DNA from: Mucor racemosus
Taxonomy: Eukaryota; Mucoromycota; Mucoromycetes; Mucorales; Mucoraceae
NCBI GenBank assembly: GCA_027405735.1
Contig: JAPEHQ010000006.1
Coordinates: forward strand, 868,001-932,000
DNA: 64,000 nt
Reading direction: 5' to 3'
The notes under the pieces were generated by a model. It saw only the letters and a list, made by a program, of their open reading frames with translations, made no database searches and was not told where the DNA came from. This document shows, piece after piece, positions 60,134 through 64,000 of this stretch (position 1 is its first letter; every line of letters starts with the position of its first letter). The position numbers were made by a program, and so were the translations under genes.

Positions 60134-63100
60134 TTTACCAGAACAAACTTAGTTTTGACCTATAAAAATTGATTTATTAGTAAAATCAATTATTAATAAC
60201 AAGTTAATAAGTAATAATTATGGTGTACCTTTGATAGTTGGTAATGATATACAAGACAACATCTTGTCTTCCTCTTCTTAGCTGTTGGTCACTAAATAGA
60301 AATAAATACTTTTTAGAAACTAAATAGACTAACATGAGTTTATTCATTCTTTCAAATCAAATCAATGTTATACATACTTTTATAATCACCAGTTTTCCTC
60401 CAGGTAGATATCGACTTTAGACCAAAAAAGCATTGATTATAACGTAGATAATGGAATAAAATAATTAAGTCCTGGACGCTTTTTTTGTTCGAAAAAGATA
60501 TTATAACGTGCCCTAACATTAACAGCTAATAATTTATTTCCAAATAAACAATAGGAAACACATGTACTTGTACCTGCTACTCTGCTACTTGATTTCAGTT
60601 TATAAAAAATATTGGACTTTTTATTGTAGTTTTAAACGTAAATAAAAGAGCTGAGGAAAGAGTAGGGAAGAAAAAAGATTTTGTGCGTTACAAACAGAAA
60701 CTTATAAAGGCATAAATACTTTTAGTATTGGTAAACAGGCTGTTGTTGTTGTTCCCATTTGGTCCTCGAAAGAAGAACATGGGCAGAACTCTTTCAAATA
60801 CCAAATTTTAAATTGATATATCTCGTCAATAAGGCAATTCTGATAAATTAGAGTAACTCACATCTGTTTTAAACCATTCAAATTATCTTCGCTATTGATT
60901 ATATTATGATTGATATAATTTATTAGTAAATTGACCAAAAAACCTTCATCTCATTGCTCTGTTTATTTGGGCTGTCTGATCTGCACAAAATGTTTTATTC
61001 TTCTGCCCATCTGTGCAGATCATTATGCCCATGGGAAGAATAGTAGTTTGGCCGTAGTGCTATACAAAATATCGTTTAAACAAGCCTGTGCTTTTATTTC
61101 GCCATCTTTATAGCAGCTCGAGGAAGAGACTGAGCCTTCTGTAATTTTGTGGGTTAGCACTAGATGTATCTACCATTGCAACAAGAGCTTATTTGGGTCC
61201 ATATTTGGCGAGAACTGGTGAGCCGACTGACTTTAGTAGGTGTAAGCAGTAGGTAAGCAACTTCTTGTTCAAATTTACTGAATGCACAATGATTTATGCA
61301 AGCTGATACTGGATATACAGTACTTGGATTATCTACCCATATCTGTACTCATGTAAAGTGGCAACTTATTTGAATTGCCATTTATAAAGGTTACACTTTT
61401 AATTGTTTTCATTAAAAGGGCGTAATAAAGTATAGGTATACTTTGACATTAATTTTCTCGACATGCAGTAGGTTGTGAAAGTTGCTCTTTGAGACCATCG
61501 CATCCAAGTTGTGTAACTATCCTCTTGAAAAGTTGGAAGTTAATAGGATTGAAATTCATCGAGATGAGGTTTTTCTTGTCGGTTTTTATGGCTGTAGGAA
61601 AGGAGGCTTCAGATGGGGTTTAGATGTTTTTCAAATGTCTTCGCTTAATATTGAGCAGAATCACGTAAATTTTTCGAAGGAGATGTACATCTTGATTCAC
61701 CCTTTACTTTATAAGCCATTAATATCTCTCGGAAAATAGAAATAATCATTCCAGAATATAAGTGCACTGACTACATGTTGACCAAGAAGATTGACCAAGG
61801 TTTACCTAAAATATATTGTAAAAAATTGAACGTCAAAATTAGGGTATTGATTTTTGGTATTCAAAAGGTAGGTGCAATTCAAAGGTACTCTGCAATTTTT
61901 GTTTTAGCAAAAAATATTGGTTTTTGGTCGAGATAATCAAAATAATAGTTCATATTACAACTTAACCCTATTGTAACTGGGTTTCAAAATCCATTTGTGA
62001 AATCGATTAGAAAATGATGAAAAAAACAAAATTGCTTAATGGCTCATGAACTGCAAAGTAAGTTGAAATAGCTTATTAAATGATTTTTGTACAGTTTTAA
62101 ATTCTGTATCTAACTAAACAAAATTCCAACAAATGTTTCACGTTAAAGTTTGCAGAAAATGCCATTGAAATTTTGAAGGTTTTTTGAATATACACATCAA
62201 TTTTTATAAACATATTTCCAAACTAGTTTTTGGAGATTATGTGCAATAAAATCATCTATCGATCGAGCCATTGATATACCTTTTAGCTGCATTTTTCGTA
62301 GAGAAATCACAATTTTTATGAATTTTTTTTTCAAATTCAGAATTTGGGACGAAGGTATACAAGGGAAAATTGGGAGGTAGAAGCGCAGGAATCTCTTTGC
62401 ACACATTTTTGAGGATATCTCCATGAAAAATCAATATTTTGAAAAAAACTAAATTGGATCCAAGAGAGCTCAACAAGGTTGATGACATAAATATAAAAAA
62501 AATATTGCTCAATTTAACGAATATCGTAAAACCTACTACAGAAATGTCAAAAAAAAATGAAAAAAAATAAAAATGCTCAAAACCTTTTTAGCCCGAAACA
62601 TGTTATAAAGTGCTTAAAAACAAGTAAGTTTTATTATTAGAAAGTGGTAGTATAGCTTAATTTGTTGCAAAGATATGAAGGTTCAAAGTTTTCAATTTTT
62701 ACCAGTGAAATACGCGTAAAAATCTGAAACATTAGTATTGAAACATTAATACCAACTACAAAAAATAGGATATTTTCTGGTACTCAGTTTTAGATTAAAG
62801 TGTGGCATCTCAGGTATATTGTCATATAATTTTTTCTTGGTGTTATTTAGTGGAAAGAAAATATAGAGCAGGGATGAAAAGTGAGACCCAGATTTCAAGG
62901 AAAAAGCAGTGAATTTTACCTGTTTTTGGGTTTTTCGTGAGATATAGAATAAACTTAGGAATAGGTAGTAGAATAATACGATCAATTCAAATATATTTAA
63001 CAGTGTCTAACGTACCTATATCGCAAAAAGTGCATAATATGCGGCTATTTATTAGAAGGACCGATACGTTCCGATTTTAAAGATAAGAAATGCAGAAAAC

Positions 63101-63244
63101 TATACAGTTATTTTGAGAAATATACGAGAAATTAAGTTTTAAATCGACATCATATGTTAAGGCTGATAATTTGTAATATTTAGAGATATAATTAAATTAA
63201 TAAGTTTTATTTACTTTATATTTTACATCTAGTAAAAATAGGTT

Positions 63245-64000
63245 TTATTGAAATCTATTTAATCTTCCCATATAAAACAATGCCATATTGAATGTTGCAA
63301 CAGCTGCTACAACACGAAACATAACAACAGCCCCTAAATACTCATACATGTATCCACCTGCAAGTGCACCCAACCCTGTGCCCAGACCAAAATGAAGAGC
63401 ACCTAAAATACCTTGTGCAACTGATCTTTGTTCAGGAGGGAAGAAACCATCCATTTCACTTACTGCGGTTGCCCAGAATATACCAAAACCGACACCATGT
63501 AAAGTTTGGAGTAACAAAGCACTGACATTAGTGATAAACGAATCAGGTACAAGGATTGTGTACATCAAACAACGTACGATTGTAGCAACATGAGCAATCA
63601 AGATCATATTTGTCACACCAAATATTTCAGTCAACTAAAATATACATGTATATAAACAGTTTAATTTAAATTAAATAGCGGATACAAAACAATCAATACT
63701 TACTTGTTTCGAGAAACAGAAACACAATAATTCGGTTATACCTGTTGTAGGTCCTGTCCAACCAATCCAATTTGCAGGCATATGCAAATCTCGACTCAAG
63801 AATAAAAATAAAAAATTCACAATAACAGACATTATAAAACCAAATAATAGAGTAGCAATCAAGAAACTAAGTACTCGTACAGATTTAATCACATTCTTGG
63901 CTGTCGGAATACCTTCTGTGGAAATGTCCTGGAGACCAGCTGCCATAGATTGATCAATTGAAGCAATACGAGAAATGGACAAACCGAGATCAAGATGACC
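63245..64000 (-). CDS. Major facilitator superfamily transporter, C-terminal part (MFSD6/MFS_1-like)
   Basis: Two exons are visible, 63704-64000 (running off the window) and 63245-63634, joined in frame across a 69-bp intron (GTAAGT...TTTAG). The 228 visible residues contain about six hydrophobic segments, corresponding to the C-terminal half of a 12-TM MFS carrier. The segment LLQTLHGVGFGIFWATAVSEMD and the following PPEQRSVAQGILGALHFGLGTGLGALAGGYMYEYLG are typical of the MFS_1-like/MFSD6 group. The substrate is not predictable. The protein ends GRLNRFQ, and the palindrome P2 begins 234 bp beyond the stop codon. Confidence 0.85.

Larger units (their letters stand above)
57001..63011 (-). repeat. 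P2 palindrome, right arm (6.0 kb)
   Basis: Inverse copy of 47623-53633. It ends 234 bp from the stop codon of the MFS gene. Past 63011 a weaker similarity to module T continues for roughly 90 bp. Confidence 0.92.

Noticed and set aside
15494..63011. Palindromes as pure assembly artefacts
   Set aside because: Arms differ by substitutions and a 4-bp indel, the two palindromes differ in insertions, and different unique genes flank each. An artefact is not fully excluded without reads.

Overview
The window is AT-rich fungal nuclear DNA. Genes carry many short GT-AG introns, upstream regions are pyrimidine-rich, and the protein set fits an early-diverging fungus, most likely a mucoralean member of Mucoromycota. 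That assignment is inferred from protein resemblance and gene style; no rRNA or other decisive marker is present.

Layout. 1-2640 holds diverged copies of the repeats seen later, and 2641-5507 holds nothing I can support. 5.5-14.1 kb is a gene island: an RTA1-like 7-TM protein, pICln, a YBL028C/LLPH-type nucleolar protein, an unknown 148-aa protein, a Pet20-like mitochondrial protein, an eIF4E-homologous (4EHP-like) protein with a long N-terminal extension, and an unknown Cys/His-rich protein. 15.5-33.2 kb is a giant palindrome, P1 (arms 15494-22429 and 26301-33240, spacer about 3.9 kb). 33.4-33.9 kb is a small hAT-like non-autonomous element with a perfect 8-bp target duplication. 34.6-47.0 kb is a second gene island: bleomycin hydrolase, a thimet-type M3 oligopeptidase split into 17 exons, a Tma46/ZC3H15 CCCH protein, a VC0807-like membrane protein and the CPSF73/Ysh1 endonuclease. 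47.6-63.0 kb is a second giant palindrome, P2 (arms 47623-53633 and 57001-63011, spacer about 3.4 kb). A partial MFS gene runs off the right edge.

The unusual part is P1 plus P2. They are built from the same modules, carry related spacers in the same orientation, and have almost identical arms (P1 arms differ in length by only 4 bp over about 6.9 kb). They encode no transposase or other long protein. They carry captured fragments of a dynein intermediate-chain exon, two solo-LTR-like insertions duplicated in both P1 arms but absent from P2, a foldback element, a minisatellite, and a GC-rich structured segment with a TATA box and a T-run that could be a Pol III transcript. They may be a non-autonomous long-inverted-repeat element family, dsRNA-forming loci, or heterochromatic or centromere-like repeats; the sequence alone does not decide.

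The named genes are mostly housekeeping: mRNA 3'-end processing (Ysh1), translation control (4EHP-like, Tma46), ribosome biogenesis (YBL028C-like), methylosome/snRNP assembly (pICln), peptide turnover (bleomycin hydrolase and thimet oligopeptidase, side by side tail to tail) and membrane proteins. I see no operon-like or pathway cluster; the two divergent promoters are the only obvious shared regulatory units.
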